NCBI GenBank assembly: GCA_958299035.1 | Contig: CATQJL010000316.1 | Span: forward strand, 6,976,347 to 7,040,346 | Length of the DNA: 64,000 nt | Origin: Cylicocyclus nassatus | Taxonomy: Eukaryota > Nematoda > Chromadorea > Rhabditida > Strongylidae | Reading direction: 5' to 3' | In this document: in pieces, positions 10,446 through 22,500 of the stretch | Layout of the letters: each line of letters opens with the position of its first letter | Position numbering within the stretch: the stretch's first letter is position 1 | Position numbers and translations under genes: made by a program | The notes under the pieces: model-generated | Seen by the model: the letters and a program-made list of their open reading frames with translations, nothing else | Told to the model about the DNA's origin: nothing | The model's database searches: none

Positions 10446-10631
10446 TTTATAAGAGGAAAGCTGAGCGAAGGTTGAGAACTAACCGACCTAGGGGAGGTGT
10501 TTGGTGGCTTGGAGTCACGGATGAGGTTTTGAACCACTTTCAGGCCTCTGAGGAAGACGAAGGCGTCGAAACGGTAGGCCGTGATTGGATAATAAAGACC
10601 ACCTAACAACCTGTCTGGCTCAGAACACTTG
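10446..10631 (+). repeat. PLE terminal inverted repeat, right copy (element 5' side)
   Basis: This is the inverted partner of the left copy. It contains the same GGCTTGGAGTCACGGATGA block, hammerhead core and GGCTCAGAACACTTG end. Confidence 0.85.
10542..10580 (+). ncRNA. Hammerhead ribozyme motif, PLE type, right repeat (altered)
   Basis: This has the same core, CTGAGGA ... GACG-AAGG-CGTC ... GAAAC, with a perfect AGGCC stem I. Stem III and the cleavage site read ACGGT instead of ACGTT, removing the self-complementary ACGT and the NUH triplet, so this copy is probably inactive. It is on the strand opposite to the element's coding strand. Confidence 0.6.
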
Positions 10632-11851
10632 ATAAATACATACGATGCCCAGGTTTAAAGAAAGCGAAACATGGAAGCTCTTGAAACTCGTTTTTTACTC
10701 AGAAATTTAAGTGTCTGAATAAAGTTCTTTGTGTATACTTTTGTTTGCTTTTCACACATTCGAAGGGTGGGGGGGGGAGGGGTAGGGCAAGGGTCAAAGG
10801 AGACTTCGTAAAATTCCCGAAAGTAAGGGGGGACTTCGTTTTCAGAAACCCTAGAAATGGTTTTGTGCCGGGTTCTGATCGAGACGCTGGCTGCAACTCA
10901 CTCTGTGAATTTCGTGACAGACAGATATACACACACAGACAAACAGACAGACGCTTAGCGCTTTATTATAAGTCACCAGTGCGTCACCTATGCTTCGCAG
11001 AGGCTCGCACTGGCTATACTATCTATGTGCCTTGCTCATGCTTGTAAAATCTTCTCACTGGAACTCACCGCGCTATGCCGACTACCACGAATAAGATGTA
11101 AACAACTACTCATTTAGAAAGTTTTTTCACGTGAGTTCGGTGATTTCGCGTGGATGAAACTTTTCGCAGGAAGACAAACGCAAATTTGAATAAAGGTAAT
11201 AGTAACCGTGAGCTACATCTCTGTGCGAAAATCTTCTCAAATGCTTGGCTAGAACCTTGACAAATTGGCCATTTACGCAACCAATCCCTTTTGGCGCCGT
11301 TTCGTTATATAGAAACTTTTAACCATTTTTCGGGCTAAAGTCCATCGCTTGCACATTTGCTTACCAAACACATCCACGACTTTGCAAAAAGTGGTGATAC
11401 GGACCCAATTTTGCGGGGCAGAAGCCAGGTGGACCCGTTTGGCGCGCAATTTCTGAGGGATCCACTCAACGAATCTACTCGTGCTTTTGTATATTGAACT
11501 TTCATGAGGGTAGCATGCACTATGCGAAATTTGGGCTTAGAACGGTGGCTGGAACACGCTCTACGAATTTCGTAACAGACGGACACACACACACACAAAC
11601 ACGTAAACAACCCTTAGCCCGTTACTATAAGGTCTTGATGATTATTAACGACAGTGAGACTCTTAGGTTTTCTTCAATAACTCCCTAAATATGATCGCAT
11701 ACGGTGTCCCTACAAGCTGATTCCCTTTACAAAATCGTGTGCTAACTGAACTCGAACCAACTTGAGTGTTTTTTCTTTTTTCTTCCTCGTTGTTGCGCCA
11801 TATTTTGTAAACATTCGTACTTGATGTGGCAAGACTTGACTTATCAAGTAC
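10632..11851 (+). repeat. Dispersed repeat R1, copy 2, with flanking CA-rich direct repeats
   Basis: The R1 body is about 10965-11470. It is flanked by related segments at about 10880-10970 and 11545-11640, each with GAATTTCGT(G/A)ACAGAC, an ACACAC run and TTAGC(G/C)C(G/T)TTA(T/C)TATAAG. The CA-rich block is typical of repeats in strongylid genomes (from memory). No coding capacity is seen. Confidence 0.5.
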
Positions 11852-12761
11852 TAGGTTGTTGCATAAGTTCTGCCGGATTTGAAATTTTTGACTTCAAAAT
11901 GTCATAACTTCTTTCAAAGTCAGCTTTTTCCCAAGATCTTAGTTTTTATTTGCTGAGCAATTCCTTGGCTATCAGATGCATATTGAAACCTGTGGACATC
12001 CGTGTTAGGGAAGAAGCAAGAACTTAAAAACTTTACAGCGTTTTTCTTCAAACCTTTCTTATGACATGGCAGTGCCCTTATGAGAATGGATAGGCATCTT
12101 GTCTAACAATGGATAAATAGAGAATTTTTTGTAGATATTTTGCACCATGAAAGAGTTCATAGGGTCTGCGTTGCCGAGAGATTTTTTGACCGAACAAAAA
12201 ATTGGCCACTTTTTGACCTCGCTTCAGCGCATGTGTCCATGCCTATTTACAAATTACGAAGATTTTACGGTTACCGTGAGCGCCGAAAAAAAATTGGCGG
12301 ATGGTCTCTGCTAGCCCTTGCTTACGCTAGCACCTCCAACTTTGAAGTCGTCAATTACTTCTATTCACAGAAAGTTATAGCTTGTAAAACATCTATACAG
12401 AAAATTAATGTTTGACAATAAATTTTACTAACAAGACGTTTTCTTCATGGAACTGAACTTATGTGTATGCTAGCCTGTCACACCCTTATTCCGCTACCAA
12501 TTAAAAAACTTGACCTGAAGGGCGCATTGTGGAGATTTCCTCGCAAGAACATATTTTTAAGGTGAGAACGTACCTCGGCCACTTGGAGAATTTAGGCCTG
12601 AAATCTTACACTGAGAAATTTATTGAAATTTGATATGCCTTAGAAAGCGCAAGAAAAGCACTTTCTAATGACATTAACAATACCGCATTAGAGATGAAAT
12701 TCTCTTAGAACAGCTGCCTCACACATAAGGCAAAAAATCGGACAGAACTTATGTAACACTA
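11852..12761 (+). mobile_element. Decayed mariner-like element (probable)
   Basis: The left end reads TAGGTTGTTGCATAAGTTCTG. The right side holds GACAGAACTTATGTAACACTA, its rough inverted complement. The inside is about 870 bp and I see no transposase frame with the mariner D,D34D pattern; the 91-codon frame at 12140-12415 is not recognisable. A related half end occurs near 12450. Confidence 0.4.
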
Positions 12762-13425
12762 ATAAATGACTAAATGATCAAAAACGATGTATTTTACTAA
12801 GAGTTTATTGCTGTCTTTAAGTAGTAAAAAACACATACTGAAATCGGATAAATGAATAAAAAAAATTACAGTTGTATGGCCCTGCACATGGTTTCGTCTC
12901 TGATTCGTTTGAGCGCTTCCTCATGTTTCAGAGAAGAAGAGCCGAAGAGACTGTGACAATGTGTGAGTGACAGGAGGAACCATGCTGCCGCTCAAATCAA
13001 ATATACACTGGGTTGACACATTCTAAGGTGATACATAAAACTGGGCTCATTAACGCACGATATCATAGTAGAACATCATCAGGATACATAATTCTAACCC
13101 GCACACTTTAAAGGGTCAAATCAAAATGTACAACGTGAGGAAACAGAAAATTGAGTGGGTGCTAGGAAACATTACTGGATGCTAAGTTTTACTGATGAAT
13201 TGGGTATTATTATGCTACGAATTTTAAGAAGACGCAAATGTGACAGCACTAGTAGAAGTCTGTGGGCTTACCATCATAAGGGAGACAAGAATCTCCTTTT
13301 TATGATACGGCAACCATATCTAACATAGAAATTATGATAACAAGAAAAATACAGCGATTATAGAGATGATAACAGTAAGTAGTAAACGAAACAAATGACA
13401 CTGCTACTATTCGCGACTTCTACGC
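12762..13425 (-). other. Probable 3' UTR and downstream region
   Basis: I see no gene here. On the minus strand the first AATAAA-type signal I find after the stop codon lies near 12797-12803, which would give a long 3' UTR of about 620 nt; a nearer variant signal cannot be ruled out. Confidence 0.35.
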
Positions 13426-13560
13426 TTAGATCGGAAGACTTGGCACCGGTTGTGGAGTGGCGTCGTAGAGCCCAAGACGAGCCATTTTGACACTTTGAAT
13501 TTGAGATTCGACACGATGCAAATCCGCTAGAATGGCTGCATCGCGAGCTCGCATCGCATG
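13426..13560 (-). CDS. Exon 10 of the ten-exon gene (stop codon)
   Basis: The last coding exon follows a 53-bp intron. It encodes 44 residues and TAA at 13428-13426. The first part continues the helix (MRARDAAILADLHRVESQ, then IQSVKMARLGLY) and the protein ends in PQPVPSLPI. Charged and hydrophobic residues alternate as in a coiled coil. Confidence 0.87.
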   Translation of the reverse strand, partial: HAMRARDAAILADLHRVESQIQSVKMARLGLYDATPQPVPSLPI

Positions 13561-16500
13561 CTAGAAATTCTCTTCAATTTCCTTTTGTAAATGCAATGAA
13601 ATAACTAAATTACCATTTCTCGTCTCAAAGTTTCGAAGAGATCGTCGCATCGTTCTTCGCGACTGGAATCGGACGATGTTACACGGGAATCTGACGAGGT
13701 TACCGTCATCGAACCCATTGATTGATCGGGGGTTGAGGATCTGAATATCATAAATTGGTCAGCTGCATCAACGAAAATTTTTTCGCGGGGAGAGAGGAGG
13801 GCGGGGAAGGGGGGGGGTGAGGACAAATTTTCGATATTAAATCACTGACGCCATACCGTGGCATATCACTCTTACAAGCCCAACTTGAACTTCAATTTAA
13901 GAAAAATTATTCTGATTGTTTGAACGTTACTTCGTAATTGAAGTTTTTGGGCTACTTTCATAATTTCCTCCCCCCCCCCCCACTCCGTCTCCCTACGTCA
14001 GTCCGCTATCAGTTAGCATACGTAAGCAGAAGAGAATCATTTAATAGTAGCAACGAAAAAAAATTAGAATTGGGAGAGAACGATTCGGAGGTGAAACTTC
14101 AAGAAATTTGTAGGTTCCATGATAAGTAAGGGAGCTTTACTCTTTACTTGTTTATCATTAGCATATAATAAATTTTCACGGCTATACACTCTAATACCAG
14201 ATGTCGCTTTAGACAATGTCTCAACAAATCAAAATCAGGAAAAAAATCAACTACTAGAAAAAAGATAGTTTTTTCCCGACAGATTATTCAAGACCAGAGG
14301 CAAGCGGTGTAAGCACCATAGGAGTGTTGAAAAACTGCATGACATTTCTTTTTTTTTCTTTTCTTTTTTTCAAACTAACCGTGCTGAACAAATACTGAGT
14401 TGTTACACATGACTTCCTTGTCAAATTACCCCATCCCTAACATTTTTTGAACGCATTCCTGACCAAGTATTTTTTCTATTCCGTCATTTTGAACCGAAGC
14501 ACCCTCTGACTTGTTAACTTTACAACCAAACGGTGGGTCGTAACTTTGGCAAGGCAGAAAAGGCTTCCAAAATGGTAAAGGTTTTTTAGAAAAAAAGACT
14601 TAGAAAAGAAAATCTTTACAAATGCCAAATTATGTAGCCAAAAATGATGAGAAATGTGAACAAAAGTGAAAGATGGTCAAAAAGCGCGATCATTTCGAAT
14701 GTTACCAAAAAACTCCAAATTCAAGGCATAGTGTTTTTGAAAAATAGCAGACAAGAGCTACAGATAGTTACTTTCTCAACTTTCTCTTTTTAGATTTTTT
14801 GACTGTTGTTAGTGAAAAAAGTGAAAAAAATGAAGTCGCCACACTGCATTTCAAGAAATTTTTGTCCTATTTTCACACTTTCAAACACCCTGAGAAACTA
14901 GATTGAATTCAGTGAAGCATATGTTCTTCAAAAATTACAGCACAGGGCTATTAGAAAGGGATACCTAGAATCTGCTAATTATGAATAATCATTGTTAATA
15001 ATCGCGCATAGCGGCGTATATCCTAACTGTTTTGAGTATGGAAATTACATTTAATTTGATTGTGGGCGTCATACGGTAATGTTGCGGCACTTTTACGGCA
15101 AAAGTCGAAATAATTACCGTAAAAAGTCAAAATAATCCCAATAGCTTTTTCACCACAAAATAAAAGTGCTACAGCTTCAATAAATAAAGTATCATATTTT
15201 TGTAAATATTATCACATTAGTAAAACAGGAGAGCTAATACAACGTACCTATCCATGTCTAGACCGCTATCTGGATAGTTCGTGTCAATGTAGGTATGTCC
15301 GTAGTTACGGAAGTCCTCTAGTCGTGACAGATCAGATTCGTTTGCCAAAGCTGCTGGTGTACGATATCTGTAGGTGGTCAAATTTGAGAACTATCATCAA
15401 AAGAATAATCCAGGACTTACCCAATTTCAAAGAATTGCGCTGGTTTGGGGTTAGAGTCAGTCTCAAGCGAAGACGGTTTTTTGTTCGGTAGCGTAGCCGT
15501 GGAGTAGATTTTCTTGAAGAAACGTTTCGTAGCCCGAAGGAACTTCGCGTTATTGGAGTTTGCCGTCACATCACGTGCGCTACTCAAATTCAACGCACGC
15601 ATGTCAGACGAACACGGTATCACGACTCCAACGCTAAGACTCGCATCAGCTCCAGCACTGTGCGACCTGAAATTAGCACTGTACTGGCTCACCGTACACC
15701 TACAGTACTTCAAAATGTTGGGAGATAACATTATTTGAGGAAGTGAAATGACAAATAAGATTGTAGCAACGCGGCGGTTTTGACCAAACCCCAATGATAA
15801 TTAAGTAAGTATAACGCTCATTAGTGCACTAACCTAACTTTGCCAACAGCATTTGCGCGTGAAAATTTTTGGTGCAAATAATCCCTTGGTATCTTGCATG
15901 CAAATGCAACGGCAGTAAAAATTTAGCAATTTCTCCCCGCATTACTGTAGAAAGCACGAAAACATCCCAAAACTAAATTTTTCATTTATTTATAGATACA
16001 CTTGAAGTGCACCGAAAAAAAAGGAACTCGAACTAATGCGGGACTACTCAGAAAAATCACCGGAAGTTCCACAGGACAAGCCAAATTTGCAGAAGTTCCG
16101 CAGGACTTTGGTCACTATTGCAAAAATGAAAACGTTGAGAATCGAAACTTCCGCGGGATTTTCATACCAAATTGGTTGAAAACCGGAACTTCCGCAGGTG
16201 ACCCGACGGAACTTCCGCAAGCGCTCCGCGGAAGTTCCGGTCATTTATCTGAGTAGCTAATCTCAAAACTCAGGCAGATAACAATGACATAGAAGAAAAC
16301 AATTACAAATCAAAACACTTTAGATAAAATATAAATCAGTGTTAGCATGGCACATAAACATTCTTTTTCATTTGGGCCACCCTACGTTACCAAAGCGAGA
16401 CTTGAAACTGATTGAGAATTGAGTTTCAATTTCACTCTCAATCAAAGAGTAAGATTTCCTCATGTTTGCTGAAAAGCTTAACTTCTTTGTTAACTTGAAC

Positions 16501-19500
16501 GGAAGAAAAAAAGGTTCATTCAAACAAACAGTCATAATGCAGCTGCGTAGCTCACTTCAAAAATATTTGTATGCTTTAGAATCCTTAGAACATCACCGGA
16601 AAACGATTGAACAGAGTCAATGCTTAGGCTACTGCTTTTATTTTCACAATTTTTTCCCAATTTTACACTAACTGACACTATGTTAACTATTAAAAGATGT
16701 GAGAAATGAACTGGCTGACATTCCCTTTGAGCGCCCGTTTTCTAATCAGAATTGTTAGTTTTTTTTCTGAAAAATGCCTATGATATTACATTAAAATGAA
16801 GACAGCTGAAATTTGCCAAACAGTGACTTCAAGGAAACATTCTTATCAGATAAGTTCTTTTATAACATTTTCGAGCACAAGCAGAAGTAGAAGAACTCAG
16901 TGTGTCTAAACTGACAGACAGCAAAGAAATCTTGAAAGTTTCAACTCAAAAAACTAAAAGTATTTGTTGATCCTAAGGGTTTCGGTAGCTCATAAGTGAC
17001 TCACCACCATGAGCATACAGAAATCTGATACTTCGTTCTTTTTCTGTTAAAAGTGTGCAAGTTTCATATTCTTTACTTCGCTCTTTCTTCGCTTAAAAAA
17101 TTCTCTTTTTTCTAAAACTTTTTATGTATAACCAGGGTTATACAAAAGTCAATAGCGTGATTTTTCATAAGCTATTCTCAGATATCCTTTCGTACGGAAA
17201 TATCCAAATGTTAGCGGCGAAGCTATAGTAAAGTGAGTGATGCGAGGAAAATGACCACACGGCTACTCATCGTTGCAATCGGTGTTCGGCACGCGAAAGA
17301 TTGAAATATTTCGGAGATCAGTGTAATAGCGAAAGTTTTACGTCAACTGAGTGAATGATGTTCGCTTGAGCGCAGACGGATACCAGCAGGTGCAAGGTTT
17401 GACTAATAAAAGTGGAAAATTATTTTATTGAAAATGTTGAAAATCATTGTTTGATAGAGAATCGCAATCCATGTAGGACCATCTACCACTGATAAGACGA
17501 TTTAATAATCAGACAATGGTAAAATAGTAGCAAGATAGGAACGATGCACAAGGATATCTGCAACAATTTTTCCTCATGACTCCATGCTCTTGAACAGATA
17601 CATACCTTTATGTGTGAATTTATTTTGTGCTAATTTATTTCAGCAGAACGAGTAAATTTTTCCCAAAGAGTTCAAAAAGCGTTCAGAACAAAAGTTTATA
17701 GAGAAAATCCACCCCAAGTTTAGCTGAGTAGAAGAATATGAACCTCATAAGAAGAGGTACAATTTTTTATAATTATTTAACTCCTCGAGCGATTTCAAAG
17801 TATCTCTCTCGAAGATAGTAAAAATTATAGCCTTTCCACTCCTCTAACTTCTCTCTATTAGGATGTTATAAAAAATAAATCATCTTGTGAAGAACCTCGA
17901 ATTTTTTCAATCAATAATGGCGAACCGCCGCATTTACAAAATTTTGGAGAACGAAAGATCAGACTGACATCATTGACCCAAAAATTATGATGAGATAAAG
18001 AGAGCCTTTTGCTAATAACACAACAAACCTCTGATGCGCTCTTTGTAGCGAATTTTCCAAACGATTTTTTCGTCGGCTGCTCAAGTGATGTGCGGGTAAT
18101 TTGGACCGGTCGGCTCGGAATGCAGCTTGAATGGGCTCGGATACGGTATTTCCGTTGCAAGAGTCTGCAAATCATCGTTAGAATAATAGCTCAAGGACTC
18201 AAAGCTAGCAGGGGAATGCAGGATGAGTTTTATAGTTTTTCGGAGAAGGAAGGGGTAGAGCAGTATGAGTTCAACTCATGCTAACTTCATCCCAAAGTTC
18301 GGAATTCAAAGTTGAAATGGAGGACTGCGCAGTTTCATTAATTTCAGTTCAGATATCGTAACTCTAGACAGAATTTTTGGCATATGACCATATTTTTACA
18401 GCAGCTTTCGAATAAAAGTTGAACATAAGTCTGCTGTCTGATGAAAACGATAGAACTGCGAGACATAAACATAGATTACTAAACTCAAGGCCACAAATCT
18501 TACAAAAACTACTCTTGCGAGGACCGGCATAGCAGGAAAGTAATGAGTTTGGATAGGCATATAAGAAATCAATCACATCCAGTGAGAGCGAAATTCTAAG
18601 TTATTCTAACATCTGGACATTTTGACATTAGGGGACCCCCCCCCCCCCAATTTTTATTTACAAAATTTACTTATCTGAATGTGCAACAGATTAGAAGTAC
18701 TTACAATGATTACCGGGAATTCATGTTTTTTTGAAAAAAGGAAAGAACGTGAATGTGCTACAGATTAGAAGTACAAACGATAATTACCAGCAATTCATTA
18801 CGCATTTCTGAACAAAAAAAACAAAAGAATACTGTAATATATTTCTCTTTCCAAGAAGCAGTAGGTTACAACAGTTGCTCAAAGAAGAATTTTTTCTGGG
18901 AGAAAAGGAAAGATTAATCGAAAGAGAGTCTTACTTATGGTCCGGCTATTGCTTGGCTTTGCAGATTTTACTGTGAGATTGATGCTTCTGAATGTATAGC
19001 CCATTCTACAATTACAAAAATTTTGTCCGTAAGCCCCGGAGCATCTAATTTAGTAGAGAAAATATTTTGCAATTTTGCTATTATTTACTTTGTGAGTAAA
19101 GCGAACGTTTCTCCTAAAAACTTATGTTAACACATCCTTTCCGGAATCTTTGAAGCTGGGAAAATACAAATATAAAGCAATTCTTAGGGATAAAATGGTA
19201 GTTGATAGCTATTTTCTATCTTGGCAGTTCAAGAAAGCTTAGAATGTTCCACTTAATGACCCTCAAGAGACCACCTCTATGTATTTTCTGATTTATGGAG
19301 ATGATACTTCATTACAGAAATACTTTATGGCCCTTTATGGCCCATCAAAAAGTATGTGGGGCTTATTATGGGAATTTTGATGGAGAGCATGTAAAATCAA
19401 ATGAACAAATGATGTCGTACAAGAGACAAATTGACTAATTGTAAAGTTCTAGGACTCTCGCCTACTGCGGGTCCAAAAGCTTAGATAGATTACGTCCACG

Positions 19501-22500
19501 ATGTCGTAATGTATATATGAGAAATGGGGAGGGGTGCTAAACCCCTCCGGAGAAAGTCCAAGAAATAAAATCATTTGCTGCTAAAGATATTGTTTCAAGA
19601 GGAAGGCAGAGCAATTTTCCTTCGAAAAATGTTAGGCAATTCAGGCAGATAACAGATGGTAGGCAATTTGAGCTGAGAAAACGAACAGAGGCCATGATGC
19701 ATAAGATGAACTCTGTCAAGGGTGAAACAGCCAGAAATGCAGAGAAAGTAGAAATCTCTGTCTGGGGAGGGACGATTATGATGAATGACTGGACACGTTC
19801 CACGTTCATTCCGCTTCCAAGGTGAATTGTAAAGCGAAAAGAAGGATCATGCGAAGCACAATGTGTGTGTGTGTGTGAATGCTTTGCAATGCATACCTTC
19901 ATACTTTCTTTTTTCGCAATCATCGGATAAGGAAGAAAAAATTGGGAACTTTTTTCACCGTCTTTTTATTGTTACTACAATTTAAGAAAAAGGCGTGATT
20001 TATAGACTGATATTTTTTCTATCTGAAAACAAAAGCAAAACGCTGTCTCTTGCTTGACATGAGTTTGGGGTCATTTTTACCAACCCATAAAAATCTAGAG
20101 GCATTTTCGGGACCACCGGGTGCAACAGGTGCCCCGTCCTCTTGCACGAAGCCATAACAAAATCAGAACGATGATGTTTACCAGATGTCTATGCATATAC
20201 TAAGACTTGACATACGGACTTGAAGTAGCATTATGTATATCTTTCCAAGATTTTTGATTTGATGCAGAGTTTGTAAAATTCCACATAAATCATTTTTGTC
20301 GAGTTGCAGCAAAAGAAATTGTTGAAAATGCGAATCAGTACAAGGTTCTGAGGAATGGAAGAGATATTTTCGAGGAATTGAACAGTGATCTGAATATGAT
20401 CTTCAATTTATTCTAGGAAGTGCTGTTATCCAATATCCTCAAAAAAGCTAAAAGTATAATTTTCTCGATTTTCTAGAGAGACTTTCTAATATATTATCTT
20501 TCTCAAGCTTCTTTCCAAATACTAAAACTTTACCCTTGCATATCTGTATTTGCATTTCCTATTCAGTACTCTCAACTACGAAATAAAGGATGCGATTTTT
20601 ACTTAATTTTCTCGTCAAAAACTATTTAGCAACAGATATTCATCTGCAGCATGTAAAGCAAAAGCAAATAACGGTGACGTAATTCTATGTGGTTAACTTT
20701 TTTGAGAGGCAAATTATCTCTTATTTTCTTATTTTAGAGCAATAACAATTTGGTGACGGTGAAAATTGCAGGCTTGCATAGGGCTGCTGCAAAAGCACAG
20801 GAAGCATTTAAAAAATGTGTAGGTATAGCAACTAAAGGCTTTGCTTTAATACAGCTGATAAAAGCTCAGAATTGCTTGAGTCAATGAGCATGAATATTAT
20901 TCCCATAAAAAATTTTGACATTAAAAAATGGGAAAAAGGCCTCTATTCTGTATCAAAAAAATGCTTGAGGAGGAGCGAGCGATTGAAAAGATTTCTACAA
21001 TGAGGTCTTTACGTAGATATTAATGGATTGGCACTAGTAAAAGTCAAAAGTCATTACCCATTCTAGCTTTTTGCACTTGTTATAAAATTGAGCGGACTAC
21101 GGAAGCCTCCGCGAAGGACCTGATCATCGAGAGTTCATAAATTACCCGGGGAAAAGGGTGAAATTACACCAAACATGAATGGCAGCTTGTTCATGACAGC
21201 TATTTAGCAAGTAAGTATGTGAAAGAAGAAACAGAAGAAAAAAGACAGTCGGCATTCACGCCATTTGTGTCACATAAAAAGAAGATGTATGATGGAAGGA
21301 TGAGTGTAAGAGAATGCATAAAATTCCCATCTTTCGCACCGCGTCCCCCCCCCCCCTTCCTATTCCCCCTTCCCTATATTTCCCACCCCGTACAACCCAT
21401 ATAAGTGCAACATCGTTCCTTCCCATTTTAGTACTGGTAAGCAAATATCAACGTCAAATGTCAAACAATTGACGACAAAGCTGCGGGAAACATAAACAGA
21501 AAGGCGATACGGGGCCATGTGATGTCATCAACATTGAAGATCGAGCGATGCTTGGCTTCCAAATTGGCTACAATTTCTAGCGACTTCAGTACTGCGCGAT
21601 TACAGTAATCCTACATACTGTAATTCAGTTACTATCGGTACTAATACTAATATTCAACAAATCAAAAATCACAACTTCAACCACGCCCAAATACATGTCT
21701 TGTCGTAATTATTATTTCTCGGCATCCAAAAGCTTCAGATCTTAGAAAAGAAGAAAGTTTTATAACACCTACCAATGCCTCTCTTCTTTGGCCCCCTATC
21801 TCTCTTCGTTTCCCCCCCCCCCCCTCCCCCCCCCCCCTCTCTCCTCTGCCACTTAATAAAATAAGTCATGCAGCCATGTGTTATCCCAGATAATGAATTT
21901 TGCATGTGAAAAAACAATTTTTCTTGAGCATGTGATTTTGCAAAGGTTCTACGCTTTTTCCTTGGCCTTTTTGGAGCTCCTTACAACTTTTCACATTGTG
22001 TACTGGAGCGGAAACTTGGAATAAATAGTTTTAGACAAATAATCGACAACCTTATTTTAGAAGGAGAGATGGTGGCTAGCTAAATGTCGTCAAACTTGGT
22101 TCGGGGCGGAAGAGAGGAAGTGAGGAGGGAGACTGAATTAGTTTCATCAAGGCATGAAAGGCTTCTAACGGGTAGTTGAACCACCCGAATTCTCTGCGAA
22201 AGATAAAGGAAGGAAGAAAGTGATTTCGAATAAATTTTCATCATTGCAGTCGTACAGGAAATTGAACACATGAAGAATGAAGAACCCATTCCGGTTTGTT
22301 TCGTAATTTTTCTCCTGAGAAACCCAAGGCTCAAACACAACGATTTTCCAAATACTTTCTGATTTTATTACCATCGATTCGGGAAGTTTGAAAGGAGTCA
22401 CCAACTTAAGATACTCGATCCCGATGGGAAATGACTTAAACTCAACTGTGTTATCCTTCAAAAACTATTTGCGAGGGTTATAAATCCATGGAAATCTTCA

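Larger units (their letters stand above)
7864..10631 (-). mobile_element. Penelope-like element (PLE) with inverted terminal repeats
   Basis: The element is bounded by inverted repeats of about 186 bp (7864-8049 and 10446-10631), both with CAAGTGTTCTGAGCC-type outer ends. Between them a minus-strand coding region gives a Penelope reverse transcriptase followed by a GIY-YIG endonuclease. PLEs are known for this domain order and for terminal repeats in direct or inverted orientation carrying hammerhead ribozymes; both are seen here. The copy is inactive because of several frameshifts. It directly abuts the CNOT1 fragment. Confidence 0.88.

Noticed and set aside
12140..12415. 91-codon frame inside the mariner-like remnant as a transposase
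   Set aside because: It lacks the D,D34D residues and the helix-turn-helix region of mariner transposases.
17200..17410. Histidine phosphatase (PGAM)-like remnant on the plus strand
   Set aside because: VRHAKD and LSADGYQQVQGLT are suggestive but fall in different frames with stops between, and the N-terminal part does not fit the family order well.
19537..19923. 128-codon minus-strand frame in intron 5
   Set aside because: It begins in a CA microsatellite (HTHTH) and has hydrophobic, low-complexity content without family features.
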